Shown here: in pieces, positions 36,767 through 46,813 of the stretch | Layout of the letters: every line of letters begins with the position of its first letter | Position numbering within the stretch: position 1 is the stretch's first letter | Source: Betaproteobacteria bacterium | Lineage (GTDB): Bacteria; Pseudomonadota; Gammaproteobacteria; Burkholderiales; Usitatibacteraceae | Length of the DNA stretch: 64,000 nucleotides | Assembly (NCBI GenBank): GCA_016720925.1 | Contig: JADKJR010000008.1 | Span: forward strand, 166,086-230,085 | Direction: 5' to 3' | Notes under the pieces: model-generated | The model's input: only the letters and a program-made list of their open reading frames with translations | Databases searched by the model: none | What the model was told of the DNA's origin: nothing | Program-made: the position numbers and the translations under genes

Positions 36767-36808
36767 TCTGGACGGCAATCAGGCGGAACAATCGCGACCA
36801 CGCATACT

Positions 36809-36880
36809 GGGACGAAGATCGCCATCTGGCGCGCCTCTCCGGACAATAATGGCCTGAAGGCCGCGCCAGTGCTTGCGTTT
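36809..36880. repeat. dispersed intergenic repeat, copy A
   Basis: About 72 bases (GACGAAGATCGCCATCTGGC onward) match 40785-40857 in the same orientation at about 75-80 percent by eye. Arms TGGCGCG and CGCGCCA enclose an inner GGCCTGAAGGCC palindrome, so it could fold. It lies just after the ArsR-rhodanese gene. Confidence 0.55.
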
Positions 36881-36909
36881 GTCCACACATTTGCGACAGC
36901 CCCCTTCGC

Positions 36910-37416
36910 CTACTGAATCCGAAACCCGGCATGGCAGGCGACGCATTGGGCGGTGACGCCTGTGAGCGCGGCCAGTGCCGGCTTGACGTCGCCCGTCGCG
37001 CCCGCGTCCTTCGCGGCAACAGCGAAGCGGCTGGCCGCGCGATGCATTTCCGAGCCGATCGCCTGCATGCCGGCGGGCATGTATTTCGAGACCTCGTGCG
37101 CGCCGTGCAATTTCAGCGAGGTGAGGCCGAGACGCTGTTCGGCAACACTCGCCGCGCGATCATACTGCTCTCGCGCCAGCGCGTCGTGAATTTCCTGCAG
37201 GGCGAACAGGTGATCGCGCATGTTGGTCAGCGTGTGGATACGCAACTCTTCCGGAAATTTCACCAGCGGTCGGGTGTCCTGCGCGGGATCAGACTTGCCC
37301 GATGCGGATGCGGACGGTGCCGCATGGTCGTGCAGCGGTGACTGTGCACATGAAGGGAGTAGCAGCGACAGCAGCAGCGCGGTGAAGGCGTGGCGATGGG
37401 TGAATCGTGGGGGCAT
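36910..37416 (-). CDS. cytochrome c'-like haem lipoprotein
   Basis: This is an exported protein of about 168 residues with a lipobox-like end of the signal peptide (LLPSCAQS) and a helical body (NMRDHLFALQEIHDALAREQYDRAASVAEQRLGL). A single haem-binding CVACH lies near the C-terminus, the arrangement of cytochrome c'. Such proteins bind NO or act in electron transfer in the periplasm. An AGGAAATGG ribosome site favours the ATG at 37416; 37437 is an alternative. It has no operon partner in its direction. Confidence 0.75.
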   Translation of the reverse strand: MPPRFTHRHAFTALLLSLLLPSCAQSPLHDHAAPSASASGKSDPAQDTRPLVKFPEELRIHTLTNMRDHLFALQEIHDALAREQYDRAASVAEQRLGLTSLKLHGAHEVSKYMPAGMQAIGSEMHRAASRFAVAAKDAGATGDVKPALAALTGVTAQCVACHAGFRIQ

Positions 37417-37600
37417 AAGATTCCATTTCCTGTTCATCAGTGCAGTAACAACGGCCGCACATTGGAAGGCCGCAATGAATGGTGCGGGAGCCTGACGTCC
37501 CAGCGCAGGCTGGGACGACGGATACCTGAGACGGTGCTCCACGAGAATAATTGACCCATGCTAATGCGGGCGGCGAATACTTAGTTATGATCCTAATCAT

Positions 37601-38754
37601 ATGGCAACGGAAACCCAAACAACCACAAGCAACCGCTTCAACCTCGCCGAACTGGCCGGCGCGTTCGGCGATCTCGGCACCTTGATTCCGTTTGTCGTCG
37701 CCTACATATCCGTGCTGAAGATGGATGCCGGCGCCATCCTGCTGCCGTTCGGCGTGATGCTGATCGTGGCCGGCATTGTTTTCAAGACGCCCTTCCCGGT
37801 GCAGCCGATGAAACTGATCGGTGCCGCCGCGGTCCTCCATTCCGCCGGCGTGGAAGCGCTGACCCCGGGGATCGTGGTGGCTGCCGGGCTGATCACCGGC
37901 GCGATCTGGTTGTTGCTGGGCCTCACCGGTGTTGCGCAGCGCGTGGCGCGGTGGATTCCCGCGCCGGCATTACTGGGCGTGGTGCTCGGCCTCGGCTTCA
38001 GCTTCATGCTTGAAGGCGTGCGCATGATGTCGCAGGCTTGGCTGTTCTCGACGGTGATGTTTGCGGCGACGCTGTTCCTGATGAGCCGCACCCGCGCCGC
38101 CGCCATGGCTGCGCTGCTGTTGGCCGGCGGCGCCTTTGCCGTCATTGAGCAGCCGACGCTGCTGGCCGACCTGGCGCTGGCGGAACCGGCGCTGCACCTG
38201 CCGACATTCGCCTGGCCGTCACTCGGCACGCGCGAACTCTGGCTGGGCCTGGTGCTGCTGGCGCTGCCGCAATTGCCGCTGACCTTCGGCAATGCGTTCG
38301 TCGCTGTTACCGACGAACACAATCGCCTGTTTCGGATCGCGCCGTCTCCGAAAAGCGCGTGGCGGTCTCGACCGGACTGATGAATCTCTTTTCCAGCGCC
38401 ATCGGTGGCATCCCGATGTGCCACGGCGCCGGCGGGCTGGCCGGGCACGTCAAGTTCGGCGCGCGCACCGGCGGCGCATCGATCATGCTGGGCGTGCTGC
38501 TGACGGTGCTGGCGCTGTTCTTCGCCGATTCGGTGGCGACGCTGTTCCGGCTGTTTCCGCCCTCGGTGCTGGGCGTCATCCTGTTCATGGCCGGGCTGGA
38601 ACTGGCGCTGGCCAGCCGCGAGCACGGCGGCGAGAAGCTCGACCGCGCGGTGCTGCTGGCAACCGCCGCCATTGCGATGTTCAACGTCGGCGTGGCGGTC
38701 GTGTTCGGCCTGATCGCGCATCACGCGGCGCGGCGCGGTTGGCTCCGGCTGTAG
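37601..38754 (+). CDS. molybdate/sulfate transporter (MOT1/SulP-like), one frameshift
   Basis: This is a membrane protein of about 385 residues with ten or so hydrophobic helices. The N-terminal signature FNLAELAGAFGDLGTLIPFVVAY and the PVQPMKLIGAAA block are typical of MOT1-type molybdate transporters, and ISTGLMN...GGIPMCHGAGGLAGH is the second signature. The first frame ends at 38380 and the rest lies in the next frame. Restoring one C near 38335 gives DEHNRLFPDRAVSEKRVAVSTGLM, a smooth join, so this is probably a sequence error. The Crp/Fnr gene starts two bases after the stop. Confidence 0.85.
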
Positions 38755-38756
38755 CG

Positions 38757-39392
38757 ATGGTCGTGGCGCAGGTTCCCGATTGGGGAAAATGGGGCACGGC
38801 AAATGCGCTGCTCCCGCGCGTGCCGGCAGCGTTGCGGCGGGTTGCTCGGACACGCCATTTCGCCAGAGGCGAAATCCTGTATCGGCGTGGCGACCGGGCC
38901 GCCGACATCCTGTGCGTCCTGGCCGGTGAGCTTCGCCTGACGCGCGCCTCGCGGACGGGAACGGAGGTGATCCTGCAACGCGTGCGCGACGGGTTCATCG
39001 CCGAAGCGAGTCTGGAATCGAAAGCCTACCACTGCGATATCGTGGCCGCGGACGAAGGCGAATTGCTGGCATTCCCGATCGCCGCATTTCGGCATGCCCT
39101 GCAACATGACGCCACCTTTCACGCCGCCTGGTCGGCCCAACTCGCCCGCGAGGTTCGCAGGCTGCGCGCGCAATGCGAACGGCTAAGTCTCAATAGCGCC
39201 GCCGAGCGCATTTGCCATTTCATCGAAGCGGATGGCGATAACGGTGAAGTGACAATCGGCCAATCGCGCAAAAGCTGGGCAGCAGAACTGGGCATCAGCC
39301 ACGAGGCGCTGTACCGCGCCTTGCGCCGAATGCAGGACGAAGGTGCGCTGATTGTCCATGGAGCCCGCATGCGCATGCGTATGAAGCCCTGA
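38757..39392 (+). CDS. Crp/Fnr-family transcriptional regulator
   Basis: This is a 211-residue protein with an N-terminal cyclic-nucleotide-binding-like beta barrel (RHFARGEILYRRGDRAADILCVLAGELRL, GFIAEASLESKAYHCD). A dimerisation helix (REVRRLRAQCERLSLNSAAERICHFIEA) and a C-terminal Crp helix-turn-helix (SRKSWAAELGISHEALYRALRRMQDEGAL) follow. No FNR-type N-terminal cysteine cluster is seen. The start at 38757 lies two bases after the transporter stop, so the two genes are an operon. It may control molybdate or sulfate uptake; this is inference. Confidence 0.85.
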   Translation: MVVAQVPDWGKWGTANALLPRVPAALRRVARTRHFARGEILYRRGDRAADILCVLAGELRLTRASRTGTEVILQRVRDGFIAEASLESKAYHCDIVAADEGELLAFPIAAFRHALQHDATFHAAWSAQLAREVRRLRAQCERLSLNSAAERICHFIEADGDNGEVTIGQSRKSWAAELGISHEALYRALRRMQDEGALIVHGARMRMRMKP

Positions 39393-39548
39393 TCCTTTCA
39401 AGTTGCGATGGTGTGATTTTCGCCTCGCCGCCAGCACTGGAGGGTGACGCGGGGATTTCAATACGCATGCGTATCGCCCCACGAGCCGGCTGCCCCACGT
39501 AGCGTGCAGCACGACCCGCAAGCTTCTCCGTGCAATCAGTCGGCCGCG

Positions 39549-40594
39549 CTAACCGTGATGCCGATGATGCGCGTCGGGAAAATGTCGATGCGTGTGGGTA
39601 ATTGGCTGGTGAATGTGCCGGTGCGCGTGCCGGACGCCGGGAGGAACGGGCAAGTCGTGTTCGTGCTGATGATGCTCGTCGTGCCAGTGTTCATGCTCAT
39701 GATCGAGCGGCTCGTGCATATGCTCGTGCTCGTGGGTTTCGGTGAGGTGCAGCCACACACCGGCGCCCATCAGCGCGCCGGCGATGAGTAATTCGCCCGT
39801 CAGCGCCTCCCCATGCCCGCCACGGCGATTATCGCGCCGGCAAACGGCGCTGTTGAGAAGTAAGCGCCCGTCCGCGCCGTGCCGAGGTACCGCAGCGCAA
39901 TCACGAACAGTATCAGGCTGACGCCGTAACTGAACAGTCCGACCGTGGCCGCCGCCAGCGTTGCCGGCAGCGGCGGCAATTCCGCGCCCAGCGCCAGCGC
40001 GATCGCCGTGTTGACCGCGCCCGCGACCAGTCCCTTGGTCATGGCAATGAACGAGGCATCGAGCAGCGCGACCTTGCGGGTGAGATTGTTGTCGATCGCC
40101 CAGAACAGGCACGCGCCGATCACGGCAAGAGTGGGCATCACCGCGCCGAAGCGCAATTCGCGCGGCCACGACAGCACAAGCGCCCCGGCAACGATCAGAG
40201 TCATGCCGAGCGCGATGCGCCGGTCGAAATTTTCGCGGAACACGAACCAGGCGATCAGCGCGGTCAGCACACCTTCGGCGTTGAGCAGCAGCGATACGCC
40301 AGCGGCGGGCATGCTAACCAGCCCCCACATCAGCATCGCCGGCGCGATCATGCCTCCGGCGATGACCGCGCCGGCCAGCCAACTCCATTCGCCTGAGGTG
40401 ATCAGGCCTGTTTTCGCACGGCCAATCAAGCGCCAGATCAGCAGCCCACCACCCGAACCGAGATAGAGAAGTCCCGCAAGCAACCATGGACTCACCGGGC
40501 CGAGCAACAACTTGGCGAACGGCGTGCCCGCACCGAACAGCAGCGCCGCACCGAGTGCCGCCCAAATACCGGTGTTGTTACTCCAGAATTTCAA
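39549..40594 (-). CDS. EamA/DMT transporter with a histidine-rich C-terminal tail, one frameshift
   Basis: This is a drug/metabolite-transporter-type protein with ten helices (WAALGAALLFGAGTPFAKLLLG at the start, two EamA repeats). The main frame stops at 39800 after AGMGRR. The adjacent frame continues GEALTGELLIAGALMGAGVWLHL. It then has a tail of about 64 residues holding 23 histidines in HEH, HHQHEH and HAHRHIH clusters, ending at 39549. One base slip near 39820 joins them. The His tail would be cytoplasmic and suggests binding of Zn, Ni or Cu, in line with the neighbouring czc genes. Confidence 0.8.
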
Positions 40595-41058
40595 AACAAG
40601 TTCTTTCCCGAGTCATACAAAGTCCGTGATGCCAACGAAAAACGCGCACGCCGCCGCAACAATAGTATTCAAATTATTAAAGCGCCTTTCGGTGGCTTCG
40701 TGGATGGAAATTCGCTTGCTCCGACTCGCGCCGAAGCCACGATGTCGATGCGGCATCTGTGTAGGCTATTGATCGCGGCATCAAACGACGCAGACCGCCA
40801 TTTGGTGCGCCTTCCCGGGCAAAAACGGCTTGAAAGCCGCGCCACCGCTTGAGTTTACTGGTCGCTCATCCCCCAATGCCATTGCGCCGCAGCGCTTTGA
40901 ACACCACCAATGCCAAACTCAAGCTCATCGCCAGCGTGGCCAACGACACGCGAAAAACAGCCACCTTCAACTGTTGCAGTCTGCTGCCATGATCGCTTTC
41001 ACAGGGTCAAAAAGGTGAGGACGCCGGCCCGGAAAGACGATATTTTCTCACTCCTAGA
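40595..41058. other. intergenic stretch without a gene
   Basis: This stretch of about 460 bases lies between the EamA gene and a lipoprotein gene. It contains dispersed-repeat copy B (40785-40857). Short ORFs here (for example 40830-41018 plus) show no family features or ribosome sites. Nothing else is recognised. Confidence 0.5.
40785..40857. repeat. dispersed intergenic repeat, copy B
   Basis: This is the second copy of the 72-base element also at 36809-36880, same orientation (GACGCAGACCGCCATTTGGT onward). The inverted arms TGGTGCG and CGCGCCA differ by one pair from copy A. Confidence 0.55.
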
Positions 41059-41595
41059 TCAAAGTGAGGAACCTATTTGCTGGTCCAAAATAAGCTTGCT
41101 GGCCAATACCTTTCGTCGTCCTTCCTCGTCTGAAAGTTGACGCAAAGAGAAGTCAGTGGAAAAAATTCCAATGTCGGGATGAACTTCGACAAAAATCTGT
41201 TCACCGGCCTTGCCATCAATCGCAAGTTTTCCCACCTCGCTGGATCGATGTAGCGCGGTTATGTGGTGACTGCCCGGCATCAGCGCGAATCGCGCAACGG
41301 TATCGTGCAACATTTTGATCTGGATCCCATTGACGCTTACCGACACCTTGTCATAGGCATCATACTTGGCATTTCGCACAACCCAGACTATCTGCCGCGA
41401 GGGATCGCCCTCAAACCGTTTCGCCATTGATTCCTGTTGCAAGCTGGGTATGGGATCCGTCGTGCAGACTGCCATTTTTGAGATCCTGAAACAGTATCTG
41501 CCATCCGGCTGGTAGCCCTTAATCCGCGCGGTCGCGCACCCGGACAACATCGAACATCCCACTATCAAGACGAAAAATATCAAAACGAAACGCAT
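41059..41595 (-). CDS. DUF2846-like lipoprotein
   Basis: This is a lipoprotein of about 178 residues with lipobox MLSGCATA. The mature part contains CFRISKMAVCTTDP, then VWVVRNAKYDAYDKVSVSVNG, ARFALMPGSHHITA and FVEVHPDIGIF, the beta-sandwich pattern seen in DUF2846 proteins. The function is unknown. Two ATGs are possible (41610 and 41595); the second gives the better signal peptide. It lies 120 bases after czcA in the same direction, and its link to metal efflux is only positional. Confidence 0.65.
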   Translation of the reverse strand: MRFVLIFFVLIVGCSMLSGCATARIKGYQPDGRYCFRISKMAVCTTDPIPSLQQESMAKRFEGDPSRQIVWVVRNAKYDAYDKVSVSVNGIQIKMLHDTVARFALMPGSHHITALHRSSEVGKLAIDGKAGEQIFVEVHPDIGIFSTDFSLRQLSDEEGRRKVLASKLILDQQIGSSL

Positions 41596-41712
41596 AAAAT
41601 TTCCTTTCAAGTAATACGCAGGACGTCCGCAAAATCTCCGATGTCTGCAACGGCAAGCCGAATTGGTAACGCCATAACGGCATATCGATAGCTGCTTTCA
41701 TTTCCGCTGCGC

Positions 41713-44700
41713 CTATTCCGCCGCATTCGGCCTGGCTTGCGGCATTAGCTCCGTTGCCGTGTTGCGTTCGGCATCGTGCCGGTGCGCCAGCCAATACAGC
41801 ACCGGCAACACCAGCAGCGTCAACAGCGTCGACGAGAGTATTCCGCCGATAACCACGGTCGCGAGCGGTCGCTGTACCTCCGCGCCAGTGCCGCCGTTCA
41901 GCGCCATCGGCAGGAACCCCAGACTGGCCACCAGCGCGATCATGAGAATCGGTCGCAGGCGGGTTAGTGAACCCTCGACAATGGCGGAATCCAGATCCTT
42001 GCCCTCGGCGCGCAGATCGCGGATACAGGACACCATCACCACGCCGGTCAGCACCGCGACGCCCGAGAGCGTAATGAAGCCGATGCCCGCCGAGATGGAG
42101 AGCGGAATATCGCGCAGCCACAGCGCCGCCACGCCGCCGGTGAGCGCCAGCGGGACGCCGCTGAACACCAGCAGCGCATCCTTTGCCGACGCGAAAGTCA
42201 TGAACAGCAAGCCGAAGATCAGCAGCAGCGATATCGGCACGACCACCTGCAGCCGTTGTGCGGCCGACGCCAGTTGCTCGAAGGTGCCGCCGTATTCCAG
42301 CCAATAGCCTTCAGGTAGTTTCACATCCGCGCGTATCCGCTCGCGCGCATCGGCCACGAAGGTACCCAGGTCGCGCCCGCGCACGTTGGCGGTCACCACC
42401 ACCCGCCGCTTGCCGTTTTCGCGGCTGATCTGGTTCGGGCCGGGCGCGACCTGAAATTCAGCGACGTCACCCAGCGCGATGTACGCCGCCGGCTGCCCCG
42501 GGTCGCCGGCCTTGCCGCCCCCGACAGCGGAATCGGCAGACGCTTCAACGCCTCCATATCGGACCGCAACTTTTCCGGGAGCCGCACCACCAGGTCGAAT
42601 CGCCGGTCACCTTCGAATACCTGGCCGGACTCCTTGCCGCCGATCGCGACTTCGATTACTTCCTGCACGTCGGCGACGTGGAGGCCGTAGCGCGAGATTT
42701 TGCGACGATCGATCTTGACCGACAGCACCGGCAGGCCGGTCACCTGTTCGACCTTCACATCGGCGGCACCGGGTATGCGCTCCAGCACCGCGGAGATTTG
42801 TTCACCGCTCTTCAGCAGCGCGTCGAGGTCATCACCGAACACCTTGACGGCAACGTCGCTGCGCACGCCGGAAATGAGTTCATTGAAACGCATCTGGATC
42901 GGCTGGGTAAATTCGTAGTTGTTGCCGGGGATTTTTTCGACGGCCTCATGCATCGCGGTCACCAGATCGCTTTTGCTGCGGTCGGGATCGGGCCATTGCG
43001 CGCGCGGCTTCAGCATGACGAAGTTATCGGCAACGCTGGGGGGCATCGGGTCGGTGGCGATTTCCGCCGTGCCGATCTTGGCGAATATTTTGTCCACTTC
43101 CGGAAATTCCATGATGCGTTTTTCCAGCGTCTGCTGCATCTCCACCGACTGGCTGAGACTGGTGCCGGGAATGCGCAGCGCGTGCAGCGCAATGTCGCCC
43201 TCGTCGAGGTTTGGGATGAACTCGCTGCCCATGCGGCTCGCGAGGAGCGCGCTCAGTACCACCGCGACGGCCGCCGCCGTCGCGACCGGCCACTTGTTGC
43301 GCATCGCAAACGCCAACGCCGGCTGATAGAGGTTGCGCGCGCCACGCATCACGCGACTTTCCTTTTCCTCGATCCGCCCGGTGACAAACAACGCAATGGC
43401 GGCAGGCACAAACGTGACCGAAAGAACCAACGCGCCGATCAGCGCCACCACGACCGTAAAGGCCATCGGATGGAACATCTTGCCTTCGACACCGGTGAGC
43501 GCGAAGATCGGCAGGTTGACCAGCACCACAACGATGACGCTCACCAGGCTCGGCACGAACACTTCGCGGGCGCCTTCGAACACCACCTGGAAGCGCTCGC
43601 CGCGATCCAGCAACCGGCCCAGCCGGTGCTGTTCGATCGCCAGGCGCCGCAGGCAGTTTTCGACGATGATCACGGCACCATCCACGATCAATCCGAAATC
43701 CAGCGCGCCGAGGCTCATCAGGTTGGCGCTGACCTTGTTCTCCACCATGCCCGTGATCAGGAACAGCATCGACAGCGGAATCACCGCGGCCGTCAGCAGG
43801 GCCGCGCGCCAGTTGCCAAGCAATACCAGCAGCACCGCCACCACCAGCACCGCGCCCTCCAGAAGGTTTTTGGACACGGTCTGAATGGTGCGCTCCACCA
43901 GCGTGGTGCGGTCGTAGACGGTCTTGGCCTCGATCCCCGGCGGAAGCGTGCGATTTACCTCGACCAGCTTGGCCGCGACCCGCTGCGATACGGTGCGGCT
44001 GTTTTCACCGAGGAGCATGAAGACGGTGCCCAGCACGACTTCCTTGCCGTTCTCCGTCGCCGCGCCGGTGCGCAGCTCCTTGCCGAGCATGACCTCGGCG
44101 ACATCCTTTATCCGAACCGGCACGCCGCCCTGGTTGCGTATCACCATGTCCTCGATTTCATCGAGTGTCGCAACCTGCCCGGGCGCGCGCACCAGGTATT
44201 GCTCGCCACTTTTTTCGATGTAGCCGGCGCCGACGTTGGCGTTGTTCTTCGCCAACGCCTCCAGTACGTCATGAAAACTCAGGCCATAGGCCACCAGTTT
44301 GCCGGGGTCGGGCGTGACGTGGAACTGCTTCAGATAGCCGCCAATGGTATTGATCTCGGTGACGCCGGGAATGTTGCGCAACTGCGGGCGCACAATCCAG
44401 TCCTGAATGGTCCGCATCTCGGTCGCGTCGTAGTGAGTGCCATCGGCTTTTTTCGCGCCCGGTTTCAGCTCGACCGTCCACATGAAGATTTCGCCGAGCC
44501 CGGACGAGATCGGCCCCATCGATGGCTCGATCGCCGTCGGCAGCTTGCCCTTGACTTCCTGGATGCGCTCATTGACCAGTTGGCGCGCGAAGTAAATGTC
44601 GGTGCCGTCCTTGAAAATGACGGTCACCTGCGACAGGCCGTAGCGCGACAGCGAGCGCGTCTGTTCCAGCGCGGGCAGACCGGCCATCGCCGTCTCGACC

Positions 44701-44903
44701 GGAAAAGTGATGCGCTGTTCCGCTTCCAGCGGCGAGTAACCGGGCGCCTCGGTGTTGACCTGCACCTGTACGTTGGTGATGTCCGGCACGGCGTCGATCG
44801 GCAGGCGCTGGTAGTTGTAGATACCGAGCGCGGCCATGCCGGATACGATCAGCAGGATGACCCAGCGTTGATGGATGGCGAACTTCAGAAGTTTTTCTAG
44901 CAT
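41713..44903 (-). CDS. czcA: heavy-metal RND efflux pump CzcA, one frameshift
   Basis: This is the inner-membrane proton antiporter of a CzcCBA tripartite pump, about 1060 residues. The N-terminus LLKFAIHQRWVILLIVSG starts at 44903. The DFGLIVDGAVIIVEN motif in the fourth helix places it in the Co/Zn/Cd/Ni-type HME group rather than the Cu/Ag type. The main frame fails near 42520, where GGKAGDPGQPAAYIALGDVAEF continues in the next frame. The remaining part (VVVTANVRGRDLGTFV onward) ends at 41713 with LMPQARPNAAE. A single-base indel in a C-rich run explains the break. It follows the PII-like gene. Confidence 0.9.
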
Positions 44904-44916
44904 TTCCTGTCCTTGG

Positions 44917-45258
44917 CTAAAGTGCGGCGTCGCCGTGCTCGTCGGTGCGAATGCGGATCACCTCGTCGATGGGCGAAATGGTGATTAGCCCGTCGCCCCG
45001 CAGGCCGGTGCGGGCATGCGAGCGAATCGTCTCGGCGATCCCGGCGGCGAGTTCATCCGGGCTCACGATCAGTAGCACTGCGTGGTTATGGCCACCCAGG
45101 CCCCATTCCGTGGCGTGATGGGCGTGGCCGGAATCACGGCCGCGACTTTCGCCGTGCCCGCGCAGCACGGTGTAGCCGGGAAAATGCTTCAACTCGTGCA
45201 GCGCGTGCTCGACTTTTTCCAGCATGTGCGGCTGGATGATGGCAGTAATCTGTTTCAT
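44917..45258 (-). CDS. PII-like protein of the metal-efflux operon
   Basis: This is a 113-residue PII-fold protein (MKQITAIIQPHMLEKVEHALHEL) with a T-loop-like insert rich in His and Gly (RGHGESRGRDSGHAHHATEWGLGGHNH). The C-terminal LRGDGLITISPIDEVIRIRTDEHG is typical of the PII-NG group known to sit next to czc-type RND pumps. It is probably cytoplasmic and trimeric and may bind metal or nucleotide to tune efflux. The start at 45258 lies 10 bases after the true czcB stop, and czcA follows 13 bases after its own stop. Confidence 0.82.
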   Translation of the reverse strand: MKQITAIIQPHMLEKVEHALHELKHFPGYTVLRGHGESRGRDSGHAHHATEWGLGGHNHAVLLIVSPDELAAGIAETIRSHARTGLRGDGLITISPIDEVIRIRTDEHGDAAL

Positions 45259-45268
45259 GTCCGGTTCC

Positions 45269-46808
45269 TCAATGGTCGTGGCTGGCGCCGGCTTTGCCGA
45301 TGTCCGCCTTGACGACGAAGCTGTTCCGTGCCGCGTATTTTTCGCCGGCCTCCAACCCCTTGGTGACTTCGACGAGCTTGCCGTCGGTCCGCCCGGTTGC
45401 AGGGGCCGCGCTTCGAATGCATTGCCATAGCGGCCGAACACAACCGACCAATCGCGGAGCTTTGGATCGCATCCACCGAAACCGCCACCGGCACTTGCAC
45501 TTCGGTGGCGACCAATTCGATGCTGACCGGCAATCCGGGGCGCCATGCGCCTTTCGGGTTCGGTAAAACCACGCGCGCCTTGGCGGCGCGGGTTTGCTCG
45601 CCCGCCATTGCGCCCACATACGAGACCACGCCGCTCGACTGGCCGTCCAACTCCGGCGCCTTGACGTTGACTTTCTGACCAACCCGCACGACGTTCAGGT
45701 CCTTGGCGTGAATGGTCATCTCCGCCCATACGTTCGACAGGTCCGCCACAGTAAAGATATTGGCGTCGTCCTTGATTGCCTCGCCAGCCGAAATGCGTTT
45801 CTCGATAATGGTGCCGTCGATCGGCGCGCGAATTTCATGGCGCGTCAGATTGTGGTCATCGCCGACGGGAATGCCCCCCAATGACGCAAGTTTCTGCTCC
45901 GCGCCCTGCGCGGCGATCTCGGCTTCGTTCATGGCATTGCGCGCCTGCAAATAGTCTTGTTCCGCGCTTATTTTTTGTTCCCACAGTTTCTTCTCGCGAT
46001 CAAAGGTGGTTCGCGCCAGGGCCAGGCGTTTTCGCATCGCCAGAAATTCACCGCGCTGGTCGGCCAGCGCCTGACTGGACAGAATCGCCAGCACCTGTCC
46101 TTTCCTGACCCGATCCCCGGCATTGGCCCTTACCGATTCCACCACGCCGGCAAGCCTGGGCACGATCAGCACCGTGCGGTCGGCATTGAGTTTGATTTCA
46201 CCCATGAGTTGCAGCGTGGAATTGATGCGGGCGGGACCCGCCGTCCTGATCTCGATGCCGGATTTTGCGACCTGCTCGTCGCTCATCTCGGTGCGCGCTT
46301 CTTCCTGCGAATAAGCGAACCGGTGCGTGCTGCCGCCCTGCTGTACCGCGATCATTACCTTGAACGAATGCGGTTCCTCCACCGCCGCGCTGGCTTTCAG
46401 ATAGTCCTTCTCGGCCGTGAACGCGAAGGGCTCCGCCTTGCGTCCGAGCCGCTCGACGGCAAGCGATACCTTGATGCCGGCCGGATCGAGCGGCTTGCCC
46501 TTGAGCAAGGGATAGAGCCGAAATTCCGGCTCGCCAACCTGTTCGAAAATGGTGACCTCCAAGCCGAAGTCGCCGAAGACAAACAACTTTCCGCCATGCG
46601 GCCCCTTGGCGGCCTCGTGATCGCCGGCACGTTCACCGGGTTTTCCGTCGACCGATGCGGCGGGCGCATGCGCCGTCTTCGCGTCATGGCCATGTTCGTC
46701 GATGGATGGCTTGGCGCGCCCCGTGCCGAGAATCAGGGCGCTGGTGGCGAGCCCAACCAGGATGATTGCCGCGACGGTGATTTTCTGTTTGCGAATCATG
46801 ATGGACAC
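45269..46808 (-). CDS. czcB: RND periplasmic adaptor CzcB, two frameshifts near the 3' end
   Basis: This is a membrane-fusion protein of about 510 residues. It has an N-terminal helix, a His-rich region (DEHGHDAKTAHAP, GDHEAAKGPHGGKLFVFGDFGLEV), a lipoyl/coiled-coil core (GVVESVRANAGDRVRKGQVLAIL, HEIRAPIDGTIIEKRISAGE) and a beta-barrel domain. The main frame is lost near 45460 (AVSVDAIQ). DWSVVFGRYGNAFEARPLQ continues in a second frame and TDGKLVEVTKGLEAGEKYAARNSF in a third, ending at 45269. Two single-base indels explain this. It bridges CzcA and CzcC. Confidence 0.88.
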
Positions 46809-46813
46809 TTCCG

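Noticed and set aside
42678..44900. 740-codon plus-strand open frame
   Set aside because: It is the antisense shadow of czcA; its composition (His/Arg/Gln-rich) and lack of any family motif show it is not a gene.
41713..44903. czcA as a Cu/Ag (CusA) pump
   Set aside because: The DFGLIVDGAVIIVEN motif and the czcI/cadA context fit the Co/Zn/Cd/Ni group; the copper-type pump is the separate broken gene at 59880-63100.
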